The notes under the pieces are model-generated. The model was not told the origin of the DNA. It saw nothing but the letters and a program-made list of their open reading frames with translations, and searched no databases. Of a stretch of DNA of 56,835 nt, positions 29,701 to 38,964 are shown piece by piece. The first letter of the stretch is position 1, and every line of letters starts with the position of its first letter. Source of the DNA: an uncultured Candidatus Saccharibacteria bacterium (GTDB taxonomy: Bacteria > Patescibacteriota > Saccharimonadia > Saccharimonadales > Saccharimonadaceae); the NCBI GenBank assembly GCA_947306055.1, contig CAMZFK010000002.1:1-56835 (forward strand). Direction: 5' to 3'. The position numbers and the translations under genes were made by a program.

Positions 29701-31068
29701 CCTACAGGTGGTAGTAATGGAGAATACAGAGCTCTCTATACTGCCTATTCTAGCGACGGAGCAGCCTTCGTCAACATTCTCCACACCCCTCTCTCTGGCT
29801 ACTTCTACAGTAATGGCTCAGCCTACACTCAAGGTCTCCACGGCTACTTTTGGTCAGCATCTTTCTATAGTAATGGTGGCGGCGGTAGAGCCAGGTATTT
29901 GTTACAAGTTACTTCGTCAGGCGTAGACACGACATATTATACTCCTGCAAGTTATGGCTATTCAGTTCGCTGCGTTTTTGACCCACCCACACAGTACACC
30001 ATTACTTATAATAAAAATACTAGTGACACTGTTTCGAATATGCCAGCCAAACAAACTGGCAATGCCAGATCCATTGATTCAATCGTCCTTTCGGACAGTG
30101 TCCCTACTCGCTCTGGTTATGCTTTTCTTGGTTGGTGCACCACCCAGCCAACTACGAATAATGGCATAGATTTTTGCTCTAGCATCTCATATAATCCGAG
30201 AGACCAATATAATATAAACTCCGGCCAAGCAGAATCAGTTTCTATTATCCTCTATGCTATGTGGCAATCGTATTCTTTAGCACCAATAATGCAAAACGTC
30301 ACAGCTAGTACTTGCTACACATTCCCAATATTTGCTAGGGATTCCCGCGACAATGAACTTTATTCTATTCAAAAACTTGCCGACGGTAAATGTTGGCTAC
30401 TAGATAATCTCCGCTTGGATCTCACAAACTCTACAGTAAAAGCCAATCTTTCCGCTACTAATACTAATGCTTCAAACACGACTTTAAATTATCTTAAAAA
30501 TGGCGGGGGCGCTAATTCGGACCAATATGCTATGACTGGGGCTACTGCTACTTGGAACAATAGCCGGTATAGGTATTCTGGCCCTAAAATCGCTGCTAGT
30601 GGCACTGGCAATAATGGTGATTGGACTAAAGACACCGAGGTTCCTCTCGCTATGGGTCAGTCTGGCTCTGGTAAAATAGGCATATATTATAACTATTGCG
30701 CTGCTTCTGCAGGCTCATACTGCTATGGCAACGCTACCACTGGCTCCGGCACGCCTTCTGGTAATGCCACCGAAGACATCTGCCCAGCAGGCTGGCGTAT
30801 ACCTACAGGTGGTAGTAATGGAGAATACCAAGCTCTCTATACTGCCTATTCTAGCGATAGAGCAGCATTTGTTAATGCTCTCCGCACTCCTATTTCGGGG
30901 TATTTCTATAGTGGCGCTAGTAGTCAAAGCTCAATTGGCTACTTTTGGTCGTCTACATACAGCAGCTCTTCCGGCATGTATGATTTGTATGTGGCTACGT
31001 CTGGTTTTAGCGCGCAGTATAGCAGCAGTCGCTATAATGGCTACTCCATCCGCTGCATCCTCAAATAG
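26776..31068 (+). CDS. Large repetitive surface protein: Listeria-Bacteroides (InlB B-type) repeats alternating with three FISUMP-like domains
   Basis: Signal peptide; YTIYYNKNTSDTVTNMP...AHYTFIGWC repeats; three CWLLDNLxLD...ATEDICPAGWRLPTGG...GYSVRCV modules; likely ATG at 26776. Confidence 0.85.
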   Translation: MISTKIKHQISSIKWMRNAAYFSILTLALLLSFTINPVGKETSVEAITGTANAATTSLTLSSTSNEAKLTISPTNSNGTFTSSTGSDIASFMITTNNYTGYTLGITASDNTGNLVNTNTNDTIASITANLTESSFNTSTNNNKWGYKPSRYVDTTNNTTTTIDNTGNNSVFLPSPTTFPTLLGITSTANSIDNNSSNADNYTIALGLRADYHLAPGTYTKTFTLTALANDAPYTIYYNKNTSDTVTNMPTTSTSGSISDTSITLANNIPQRAHYTFIGWCNKETTTTNGIDSCTGTNPTTGAAATVYNPNGNNTNLTYYLDQTTENITTLYAMWKIDMFTINITTTNGASSISIDSTNYNNGTTASLAYGSTHTITGNYASGYEFDSWSTSGNISLTSTSSSTTTMTVTGAGTLTLNGKQSCVTISGYLQDFTGTADYCSTTGTLTDSRDGTSYTVGKLADNKWWLLDNLALDITTSTVKNNLSETNTNASNTTLNYLKNGGGTTSDQYAMIGVTTTWDDSQYKYSGPKIATSGTCYDTNCVNDPESGQWAKDSLISYGDGSNRIGIYYNFCAASAGSYCYGNATTGYGTPSGNATEDICPAGWRLPIGGTANNEYGALYTAYSNNVTDSINALHVAPSGQFIPNSARTQGGRGLFWASTNIGDMAMYGLLMLNRNDLSVSAVLDRNYGYSVRCVLDRVDYTFAYNKNTNDVVSNVPTIQTGSTLSVNGITIPNDTPARSGYAFLGWCTTQPTTNSGIDSCSGATYYPSTRYIEYGRTGLVSGTFYAMWRALSSMSTIQNIARASCSASPTEVYDVRDNNIYAIQKLADGKCWLLDNLRLDLTNSTVKANLSVTNTNASNTTLNYLKNGGGTTSDQYAITGVVGWTSSPNYASSYSFSDPLIAISGTNKTSNNISNWTKDTTASFAMGQSGTGKIGVYYNFCAASAGSYCYGDGTSSNPISINVTEDICPANWRMPTGGSNGEYRALYTAYSSDGAAFVNILHTPLSGYFYSNGSAYTQGLHGYFWSASFYSNGGGGRARYLLQVTSSGVDTTYYTPASYGYSVRCVFDPPTQYTITYNKNTSDTVSNMPAKQTGNARSIDSIVLSDSVPTRSGYAFLGWCTTQPTTNNGIDFCSSISYNPRDQYNINSGQAESVSIILYAMWQSYSLAPIMQNVTASTCYTFPIFARDSRDNELYSIQKLADGKCWLLDNLRLDLTNSTVKANLSATNTNASNTTLNYLKNGGGANSDQYAMTGATATWNNSRYRYSGPKIAASGTGNNGDWTKDTEVPLAMGQSGSGKIGIYYNYCAASAGSYCYGNATTGSGTPSGNATEDICPAGWRIPTGGSNGEYQALYTAYSSDRAAFVNALRTPISGYFYSGASSQSSIGYFWSSTYSSSSGMYDLYVATSGFSAQYSSSRYNGYSIRCILK

Positions 31069-31118
31069 CCCCTATCCTCTTGCACATTATCTCTATCCGT
31101 GATATAATACGTCCTAGT

Positions 31119-31337
31119 ATGGCTATTAAAGTTACTAGAAAAGATCAGGGCGAAGCGAACGAGAATATCATCCGTCGTTTCAACCGCAAAGTTCTTCAGA
31201 GCGGTATTATGCCTCTCAAGAAGTCGCAGATGCGTTTTGAGAAACCTATCTCGAAGCGTGAGCGCCGCTTGAAGGCTATCATCCGCGAAGCCCGCAAGGC
31301 AGAGAAGACAGAGCGCATTAAATTAGGCCTCAAATAA
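31119..31337 (+). CDS. rpsU: 30S ribosomal protein S21
   Basis: MAIKVTRKDQGEANENIIRRFNRKVLQSGIMPLKKSQMRFEKP. Confidence 0.88.
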   Translation: MAIKVTRKDQGEANENIIRRFNRKVLQSGIMPLKKSQMRFEKPISKRERRLKAIIREARKAEKTERIKLGLK

Positions 31338-31365
31338 AAATATCTCCCCACAGGGGAGATATTTT
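31338..31365 (+). terminator. Rho-independent terminator
   Basis: aaatatctcccc-aca-ggggagatatttt. Confidence 0.85.
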
Positions 31366-31381
31366 GTTATATAATATATAT

Positions 31382-31975
31382 ATGATTATACTATTTGGTT
31401 TAGCAGGCTCCGGCAAAGGCACACAAGGGAAGGCACTTTCCGAGATTTTTGGTTGGCGCTGGATGTCTAATGGCGAAGCTATTCGCCAAAGCAAGAAATA
31501 CGACGACATCATCAATCGTGGCGAGCTGATCCCGGATGACGATGTCATCCACCTCATGTCCGAGCAGATAGATAAGGCCGAAGCCGAAGGCTTCGACATG
31601 ATTCTTGACGGCTACCCGCGCAACGAATACCAAGCCGAATACGTAGTGTCTCACTACCTAGGCAAGCTAGACGGTGGCATCATCCTTGAAGTCCCAAAAG
31701 AAGAATTATACAAGCGCCTCGCCCTTCGTGGTCGTGATGACGACAAAGAGAAGGAGTCCATAGACCGCCGCTTTGCCATCTTTGAACAAAATATTTGTTC
31801 AATTGTAGCCCTATTAGAGTCCAATAATATCCCTGTAGAGCGAGTGAATGGCGTCGGTACGGTTGAAGAAGTCACAGAACGATTAATTTCTGTGATCAAA
31901 AAAATCAATCCCTCAGCCACGCCACAGCTAAAGGATGTCAATGGTGGAGAAATCGAGAAGAGCTATGGTGAATAA
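31382..31975 (+). CDS. adk: Adenylate kinase
   Basis: IILFGLAGSGKGTQGKALSEIFGWRWMSNGEAIR...DGYPRNEYQAEYV. Confidence 0.9.
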   Translation: MIILFGLAGSGKGTQGKALSEIFGWRWMSNGEAIRQSKKYDDIINRGELIPDDDVIHLMSEQIDKAEAEGFDMILDGYPRNEYQAEYVVSHYLGKLDGGIILEVPKEELYKRLALRGRDDDKEKESIDRRFAIFEQNICSIVALLESNNIPVERVNGVGTVEEVTERLISVIKKINPSATPQLKDVNGGEIEKSYGE

Positions 31976-32741
31976 AGACACCGCCTCCCCAGCTGAGCTA
32001 GACCAAAAAATCGCCGCCATGAGAAAAGGTGGCAAAATCCTCGGCAATCTCTTAAGAGACCTCAGGGATTATGTCAAGCCAGGCATGACCGGCAAAGAAA
32101 TCGACGCTTGGGTTCGCGCCGAGATAGTCAAACGCGGTGCTACCGTCGCCTACGACGACCTAGAAGAAGAATTCCCAGGGGCTATCTGTATCTCTGTAAA
32201 TGACGAGTTAGTTCACGGCGCTCCAAAAGACGAGCCCCTAGAAGAAGGCGATAAGGTTTCTTTTGATCTCGTCATTGGCTATGGCGGTTATTATACTGAT
32301 TCTGCCTTTACGATGATAGTTGGCAGCAAAGGTTCTCCGGCAGTCAAAAAGATGATTGAAATTACAGAGTCATCATTATGGGAAGGTATCGCTGAAGTGA
32401 AGCCAGGGGCTCATATCGGCGACATCGGCTCCGCCGTTGAAAAAGTACTAAAAAAAGGTTATCTCGGCGTGATCGAAAATTACGTCGGTCACGGCATTGA
32501 CAAAAAAATGCACACCGCACCAGAAGTCCCAAATTATGGCAAAAAAGGACACGGCTACAAGCTGGTTGAAGGTGACACTATCGCCATCGAGCCGATGTCT
32601 TGTCTCGGCAAGCCGGCTAATTATGTAGACAAAGATGATAATTGGTCCGTTAAGATGAAAGACGGCTCGATTGGTTGCCATTGCGAGCACACCGTTCTCG
32701 TGACGAAAGATGGCTACGAAGTACTAACTTTAGCGGATTAA
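31965..32741 (+). CDS. map: Methionine aminopeptidase type I
   Basis: ISVNDELVHGAPKDEPLEEGDKVSFDLVIGYGGYYTDSAFT...GHGIDKKMHTAPEVPNYG; start within adk 3' end. Confidence 0.93.
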   Translation: MVNKDTASPAELDQKIAAMRKGGKILGNLLRDLRDYVKPGMTGKEIDAWVRAEIVKRGATVAYDDLEEEFPGAICISVNDELVHGAPKDEPLEEGDKVSFDLVIGYGGYYTDSAFTMIVGSKGSPAVKKMIEITESSLWEGIAEVKPGAHIGDIGSAVEKVLKKGYLGVIENYVGHGIDKKMHTAPEVPNYGKKGHGYKLVEGDTIAIEPMSCLGKPANYVDKDDNWSVKMKDGSIGCHCEHTVLVTKDGYEVLTLAD

Positions 32742-32767
32742 TCCGTTATTTGTGATATAATATATAT

Positions 32768-34657
32768 ATGATGGGGAAAATAAGGAAGTTTTTCCAAAAG
32801 ACTTTTGTGCTAACTTTAGCATTAGCTACGATTTTTGTTACCCCAGTAAATGTTATAGCGCTTTCACAAGACCGTCTTGAAGAATTTTCCCAAAATAATA
32901 TCTTATTTTACAATCCAGACAGCAATAACGAATGTATGATGGCGGGTGGGGTGATAAATAGAAAAACAGAATCTGACGGCAGTGATGTTTATATTCTAGG
33001 CGAAGCCAGTACAATGGATGGCATTTTGACGGACAAAATCAAACAAAAGCTACCAAAAGTATCAATAAGTACATTAAGCGGCCTGAGTGAGAATTGGGCT
33101 TCCAGCCTTGACGTAAACGCCGCATCTTCTAGAGGAATTCTCGTGATGGCGTTTGGAGCCGATAGCGGAGACACCTTTGACGCCCAGAGTTTTTTGGATG
33201 CATTGACGGGTGCCAGCGTAAAAGTGGTCTTCATCACGGCGTATGGGCTAGATACGCTTAATTCTACATTGCAGACGACAGCAAAAGACAACGAAAACAT
33301 ATATATCGGAGACTTCGCGACATCCATAAATTCTAACGTCGAAAAATACATCAGCGGTACTTCCTTGACGGCAGACGGAGCGGATTCTTATGCTAGGACG
33401 ATATCAGATCTTGCAAACAGCTTGACCACTTCAAAGGCAGACGGCAATTTTTCTTCAGGGTTAGCGGATTTCCAGATAAATTTCGTAGATAAGTACCACG
33501 ATATAGCCGTAACATTAAGTATAGAATACGGCATCCCATGGGAGACGGTGATGGCACAAGGTATCCTAGAGTCAGCAGCCGGTACGAAGCAAATCAAGCA
33601 AAACAACTTCTTTGGCATCGCTGCTTACGATAGTGATACTAGTAAAGCGAGAGAGTACAAGACGCCAGAAGAAGGATGGAGAGGATATTACGAAAATATA
33701 AGATACACCTCAGTCTACAGAAACAACGGCGTATTTCAAGGTGCTACAGTCACAGACCCATATGAGTATGCCGTGGCGATTAAGCAAGCTGGCTATGCGA
33801 CAGATCCAGAATATGTCGGTAAACTAGCTCCACTAATATCTTCGATCGAAAAATATTCAAAGCAAAAGGGCTGGGCATCATCATTGCAAATCGCCAGAGC
33901 AAATCCCGTATGGTTTGAAAACGCAGAAAAGAATTCTCAAGGCGTGGATGCCAAACTTACGAGCACGAATATTGCCCTAGGCCCATTCTGTAGTCTAGAG
34001 TCAAATAATGGTACATACCCAGGGACGATTTCTGGAGAGAGTAATGTGCCAATCAAGAGCGCCCTGCTAAGTAAAGCTGCACAGATAGCCTGTGACCCAA
34101 GGACGACAGAATACGGAGAATTACAGACCGGCCACTTGGATGGCAAGACATTCCAAGTAAGACTTTGTAAATTGGATAAACCAGGATATCAAATATACGG
34201 TAATGATGGTGGGCTTGGCGCAGGCACATCCTTAAAGAGTAATGCAAACCTAAAGTCAGCCTACGTCACAGTGAATTCAATAGTGTCTGGGGCTTTTGCG
34301 GCGCTCGCACACAAATATTACGAAGAGCATAATGGTGGGGTGCTCCAAGGGACGAGCGGTTACAGAACCCAAACCTACCAAGAATATTTAGCTAATACCA
34401 ATGATTACGCTGCCGATCTCGGCAAATCAAAGCACGAAGCTGGGCTTGCTGTGGATATTGTGACTAATTGTGGTGGTAATTCTGGGAGACCTAGTGGCCC
34501 TCCGGGTGGATGTGGTTCAGAGATGGATAACTGGCTTACGAAGGTCGTAGGTGGTTACAATAAAGTCGAAGGTGAATTTGGCCTAATAAGACCAGTATCA
34601 AACGAAGCCTGGCACGTCCAGATGCCAGTATGGGAAATTAACGAAATCAATAAGTAG
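32768..34657 (+). CDS. Secreted peptidoglycan hydrolase: glucosaminidase-like plus VanY-type (M15) D,D-carboxypeptidase domain
   Basis: Signal peptide; YGIPWETVMAQGILESAAGTKQIKQNNFFGIAAY; SKHEAGLAVDIVTNC...EAWHVQM. Confidence 0.8.
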   Translation: MMGKIRKFFQKTFVLTLALATIFVTPVNVIALSQDRLEEFSQNNILFYNPDSNNECMMAGGVINRKTESDGSDVYILGEASTMDGILTDKIKQKLPKVSISTLSGLSENWASSLDVNAASSRGILVMAFGADSGDTFDAQSFLDALTGASVKVVFITAYGLDTLNSTLQTTAKDNENIYIGDFATSINSNVEKYISGTSLTADGADSYARTISDLANSLTTSKADGNFSSGLADFQINFVDKYHDIAVTLSIEYGIPWETVMAQGILESAAGTKQIKQNNFFGIAAYDSDTSKAREYKTPEEGWRGYYENIRYTSVYRNNGVFQGATVTDPYEYAVAIKQAGYATDPEYVGKLAPLISSIEKYSKQKGWASSLQIARANPVWFENAEKNSQGVDAKLTSTNIALGPFCSLESNNGTYPGTISGESNVPIKSALLSKAAQIACDPRTTEYGELQTGHLDGKTFQVRLCKLDKPGYQIYGNDGGLGAGTSLKSNANLKSAYVTVNSIVSGAFAALAHKYYEEHNGGVLQGTSGYRTQTYQEYLANTNDYAADLGKSKHEAGLAVDIVTNCGGNSGRPSGPPGGCGSEMDNWLTKVVGGYNKVEGEFGLIRPVSNEAWHVQMPVWEINEINK

Positions 34658-34658
34658 T

Positions 34659-35381
34659 ATGAAAGATGTAGATAAACGCAACAAAATAATAGCAATCGCC
34701 CTCGTATTAGGGTTGATAATCCTCGGCATTGTAATGGCGATCGTTAATAACAAGGGTGTAGACAAGGTGGAAATTTCTAATTTGAGAAAAGAATTGCCAG
34801 AAAATGCCCCGAGTGAACTTCTGGAAAACATCGAGACCAGCGTATATAAGCAGCTGGAAGTTGATCTTAGTAAAAATGAACTCCCAAATATCAAAGGGGC
34901 CGTTCGTGACAGCTCGTATTTTGCCTTTGCCGACCACGGCAACATCCGCTCAGGTAAATTTATAGTAGATATGGAATCGGTCGGACAATCATATTTAGTA
35001 CTTTACTCCTACAATGCCGACGAAAAATTCACCAGCAATGATCTAAGCGGTTACAACGGCGTAACTCTCTATTGTCTATCTAATCCTGAAGATATCATGT
35101 ACCCAGGCTCATCATGCGAGGGCAAGAGTATGATTAGCAGTCAAGACGATCTGTATTTAAGTTTGCCGCCATACCAATACAAGTTGGATGACGGTAGAGA
35201 AGTAAAGATTTCATTTAGCCAAGGCAAGGAAGTGACTATCATAGTGAATCATTGCGATACAGAAATAGACGAAATCCCAATTATCGATAAGGCAAAAGAG
35301 TGGGTCGAGGGCTACGGGTTCAAAGCTTCTGACTTTAAATATAAAGTACCGCTTAGCTATGAGAATTGTTTAATGAAATAA
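34659..35381 (+). CDS. Hypothetical membrane-anchored protein
   Basis: N-terminal TM (IIAIALVLGLIILGIVMAIV). Confidence 0.6.
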   Translation: MKDVDKRNKIIAIALVLGLIILGIVMAIVNNKGVDKVEISNLRKELPENAPSELLENIETSVYKQLEVDLSKNELPNIKGAVRDSSYFAFADHGNIRSGKFIVDMESVGQSYLVLYSYNADEKFTSNDLSGYNGVTLYCLSNPEDIMYPGSSCEGKSMISSQDDLYLSLPPYQYKLDDGREVKISFSQGKEVTIIVNHCDTEIDEIPIIDKAKEWVEGYGFKASDFKYKVPLSYENCLMK

Positions 35382-35391
35382 GGAGGGCGAT

Positions 35392-36006
35392 ATGGATGAT
35401 TCAAGTGTAAAACATAGAAAAATTGGTCTAATAACGCTTGTCGTAGTCTTTGTACTATCTATAGTTTTGATTTCTGTAAAAATGATTCTTGATAATAAAC
35501 AAATCACTAATGTAGGAGAAGTAGAGAAGAGTTCTGGTATCATGATCGAGAATTCTGGATTTGCATCCAGCACTATCGGCGGCAGTTTGTTCGGGATGAT
35601 TGCTGGCGATATCGAGGCGGTGATAATGGACGAATCCGAAAAAGCCGCAGCGCCATCAGAAAATAAACCAGGGGACAACTTGTCGGCAGATACTTATACT
35701 ATTGAGATCGATAATTCAGGGCTTCTTTCTAAAGTGTCTTTCCCATATTCAGTATATAGTTTCAGTTTTAGCGTGTCGGATAATCGCAAGTATGATGTAA
35801 ATATCGCGGCAAATCTACCTGGGTATTATGGCGTATTGATTTCGCGGACTATGCCAAAACAAGACACCCCAAAGATGTTTATAGTTTTTCTTGGCAACGA
35901 GACGCAGTACAACTACAATCGTAAAAATATAATTTCAAATCTTTTGAAATGGGCCAAAGGATTTTCGCCAGAAGGCGTCTATCTTACGACGAAGAGTATT
36001 TTCTAG
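35392..36006 (+). CDS. Hypothetical membrane-anchored protein
   Basis: N-terminal TM (IGLITLVVVFVLSIVLISV). Confidence 0.6.
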   Translation: MDDSSVKHRKIGLITLVVVFVLSIVLISVKMILDNKQITNVGEVEKSSGIMIENSGFASSTIGGSLFGMIAGDIEAVIMDESEKAAAPSENKPGDNLSADTYTIEIDNSGLLSKVSFPYSVYSFSFSVSDNRKYDVNIAANLPGYYGVLISRTMPKQDTPKMFIVFLGNETQYNYNRKNIISNLLKWAKGFSPEGVYLTTKSIF

Positions 36007-36056
36007 GGGATTTTAGCACTCTTGCTTTTTGAGTGCCAGAGCGGTATAATACATAT

Positions 36057-36962
36057 ATGGCAAAACGTGATTATTATGAAGTTTTAGGCGTCTCAAAAAA
36101 CGCATCTGATGACGAAATTAAAAAAGCTTATAGAAAGCTTGCTATCAAATACCACCCAGACAAGAACCCTGGCGACAAGGAGGCCGAGGCGAAATTTAAG
36201 GAAATTTCCGAAGCGCACGAAGTCCTTTCCGACAAGCAAAAGAGAGCAAGATACGATCAATTCGGCCATGCTGGCGTAGGAGGGAATGCTGGATTTGGCG
36301 GAGCCGGAGGCGGCAACCCATTCGGAGGCTTTAATTATAACGGACAGTCATTTAATTTTGATTTTGGCGGCGGTGGGTTAGACGATATTCTTGGCAGCTT
36401 GTTTGGTTTTGGAGCTTCAGGCGCACGAAGACCACGTCGCGGTGCAGACTACCAGACATCAGTAACAATAAGCTTCGAGGAGGCAGTTTTTGGTACCACC
36501 AAGACAATTTCTTCAGAGGGTAGCGAAATCAAAATCAAAATTCCAGCCGGCATTGACGACGGCATGTCCATTAGGCTCCATGGCAAAGGTGGTCCAGCCC
36601 CAGAAGGCGGCACCGAACGTGGCGATCTCTATGTACGCATAAAAGTAAAGCCACACAAAAATCTCACTCGTGAAGGCGCAATTATTCTATCTGAACAAAA
36701 AATTGACATGGTAGACGCAGCTCTTGGCTGTGAGATAGACGTAGAGACGGTGGATGGCAAAATCACAATGAAAGTTCCGGCCGGTACACAAAGCGGCACT
36801 CCATTTAAACTATCTGGTCACGGCGTTCCGTTTCGTGCAGACGGGGATCGCGGTCCACATATCGTGACAATAATCGTCGAAACGCCAAAAAATTTGAGCA
36901 AAAAACAAAAAGAACTCCTCGAAGAGTTCAAAGGCGCAAAAAAGCGCGGTTTTTGGGGATAA
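36057..36962 (+). CDS. dnaJ: DnaJ/CbpA-type chaperone lacking the zinc-finger region
   Basis: [41 protein letters not shown]; Gly/Phe region; no CxxCxGxG motifs. Confidence 0.9.
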   Translation: MAKRDYYEVLGVSKNASDDEIKKAYRKLAIKYHPDKNPGDKEAEAKFKEISEAHEVLSDKQKRARYDQFGHAGVGGNAGFGGAGGGNPFGGFNYNGQSFNFDFGGGGLDDILGSLFGFGASGARRPRRGADYQTSVTISFEEAVFGTTKTISSEGSEIKIKIPAGIDDGMSIRLHGKGGPAPEGGTERGDLYVRIKVKPHKNLTREGAIILSEQKIDMVDAALGCEIDVETVDGKITMKVPAGTQSGTPFKLSGHGVPFRADGDRGPHIVTIIVETPKNLSKKQKELLEEFKGAKKRGFWG

Positions 36963-37055
36963 ATTCCAGATATTCTCGCGGCGATTTGCCAAAAACCATC
37001 CTGTCACCTCTATCATTTTGTGGTATAATATATATCATTAAAAGAAAGGATAAAG

Positions 37056-38813
37056 ATGAACTCTCAAGAAAACGAGAATCTAGACAAAATGAGACATACT
37101 TTAAGTCATGTACTCGCTGCTGCAGTACAGGAGCTTTATCCTACAACAAAATTTGGGATTGGTCCTTCTATCGACAACGGTTTTTACTATGATATGGATT
37201 TTGGTGACACCAAGATCAGCGACGCAGATTTAGCTAAAATCGAAAAGAAAATGCGCGGCATTATAGCAAGAAAACTTGATATGACTAAACGCATTACCAC
37301 GAAGACTGAAGCTTTGAATTGGGCACGTGATAATAAACAAGATTACAAAATCGAGTTAATCAACGAACTTCCTGAGGATGCCGAGATTTCATTCTACGAT
37401 ATGGGTGACGTCTTTACAGACCTTTGCAAAGGCCCACACGTAGATAATACCAAAGAAGTCGGAGCGTTTAAACTTATTCGTGTAGCCGGCGCATATTGGC
37501 GCGGTGACGAAAAAAGGGAAATGCTTACGCGCATTTACGGCGTAGCTTTTGCTACCGAAGAGGAATTAGATGAATATTTGAAGCGGCAAGAAGAGGCTAA
37601 GGCTCGTGATCACCGCAAGCTTGGCAAGGAGCTAGATCTATTCTGCTTCTCAGATTTGGTCGGCGCTGGCCTTCCGCTCTTTACCCCGCGTGGTACTGAG
37701 CTCCGTGAACTCATGGCTAATTATTCGTTGTCGCTTCGTGGTCGCGAGGGCTTTAAGAAAGTTTGGACCCCACATATCACCAAGACTGACCTCTATAAGA
37801 CTTCTGGGCACTATGCCAAGTTCGGCGATGAGCTCTTTATGGTTCATTCTCAGGTTAACGGCGAAGATTTCGCTATGAAGCCAATGAACTGCCCACATCA
37901 CGCCCAGATTTTCGCTTCACGTCCGCGTACTTATCGCGAAATGCCAGTTCGCTACATGGAGGCTACGACCGATTATCGCGACGAAAAGACTGGCGAGCTC
38001 GGCGGGCTCTCTCGCGTGCGCTCTTTGACCCAGGATGATTCACACGTCTTTTGTCGCAAAGAGCAGATAAAAGATGAAGTGAAGCGCTTAGTCGCCATTG
38101 TAAAAGAACTCTACACCACGGTCGGCATGCAGAAACTACGTGCTAGACTTAGCTATCGTTCCGACGAAGATAAGTATCTCGGTGACAAAAAGCTTTGGGA
38201 GATGGCGCAGAATCAGATTAAGCAAGCTGCTATCGATAACGGCCTAGATTATTTCGAGCAAGAGGGTGAAGCTGCTTTCTACGGACCAAAGATTGATTTC
38301 ATGGCCGAAGATGCTATTGGTCGCGAGCACCAACTCGCCACCATCCAGCTCGATTTTGTTCAGCCAGAACGCTTTGGCCTCGAGTTCATTAATGAAAAAG
38401 GCGAAAAAGAACGCCCAGTGATGATTCACCACGCTACGCTTGGTTCGATTGAGCGCTTCCTCTCGGTATTTATTGAACACACTGGCGGCTGGTTCCCATT
38501 CTGGTGCGCGCCAGAACAAGTCCGTATTGTGACAGTGAATGACACCGTATCAGACTATGTCGGTAAAATCACCGACATTCTCAGCAAGATAGTACTAGAG
38601 AGGCCTCTCAAATACAATGAATTGCGCTATACAGTCGACGAATCTGCCGATTCACTTGGCAAAAAGATCAAACGTGCCACAGACATGAAAATCCCAGTCG
38701 TATTGGTCGTCGGGCCAAAAGATGCCGAAGAGGGAATCGTCTCCGTCCGCCTCCGCGACAAAGAAGAAAAAATCAAACTTGCCGACCTTGCCGAGTTCTT
38801 GAGAGGACGGTAG
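37056..38813 (+). CDS. thrS: Threonyl-tRNA synthetase (no N-terminal TGS domain apparent)
   Basis: MRHTLSHVLAAAVQELYPTTKFGIGPSIDNGFYYD...MKPMNCPHHAQIF...MIHHATLGSIERF. Confidence 0.95.
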   Translation: MNSQENENLDKMRHTLSHVLAAAVQELYPTTKFGIGPSIDNGFYYDMDFGDTKISDADLAKIEKKMRGIIARKLDMTKRITTKTEALNWARDNKQDYKIELINELPEDAEISFYDMGDVFTDLCKGPHVDNTKEVGAFKLIRVAGAYWRGDEKREMLTRIYGVAFATEEELDEYLKRQEEAKARDHRKLGKELDLFCFSDLVGAGLPLFTPRGTELRELMANYSLSLRGREGFKKVWTPHITKTDLYKTSGHYAKFGDELFMVHSQVNGEDFAMKPMNCPHHAQIFASRPRTYREMPVRYMEATTDYRDEKTGELGGLSRVRSLTQDDSHVFCRKEQIKDEVKRLVAIVKELYTTVGMQKLRARLSYRSDEDKYLGDKKLWEMAQNQIKQAAIDNGLDYFEQEGEAAFYGPKIDFMAEDAIGREHQLATIQLDFVQPERFGLEFINEKGEKERPVMIHHATLGSIERFLSVFIEHTGGWFPFWCAPEQVRIVTVNDTVSDYVGKITDILSKIVLERPLKYNELRYTVDESADSLGKKIKRATDMKIPVVLVVGPKDAEEGIVSVRLRDKEEKIKLADLAEFLRGR

Positions 38814-38964
38814 GGGTAGTTTTGTGAGCTTGGAGCAAGCCCAAGGGCAAAAAACTAGTTTCACAGGTCGAGTACGGAACTGTAATTCCGGCGCAGACCT
38901 GACTGAAACTAGTTTTTTGGACCTGGCGCGAAGCGATTTGCAAGCAAACACTACCCCTACCGTC
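38806..38964 (+). repeat. Palindromic element 6 spanning the thrS stop and miaA N-terminus
   Basis: GACGGTAGGGGTAGT 38806-38820 / ACTACCCCTACCGTC 38950-38964 (15/15); CAAAAAACTAGTTTCA 38848-38863 / TGAAACTAGTTTTTTG 38904-38919 (16/16). Confidence 0.85.

Noticed and set aside
36057-36962. DnaJ without zinc finger as a novelty
   Set aside because: CbpA-type DnaJ proteins lacking the cysteine-rich region are well known.
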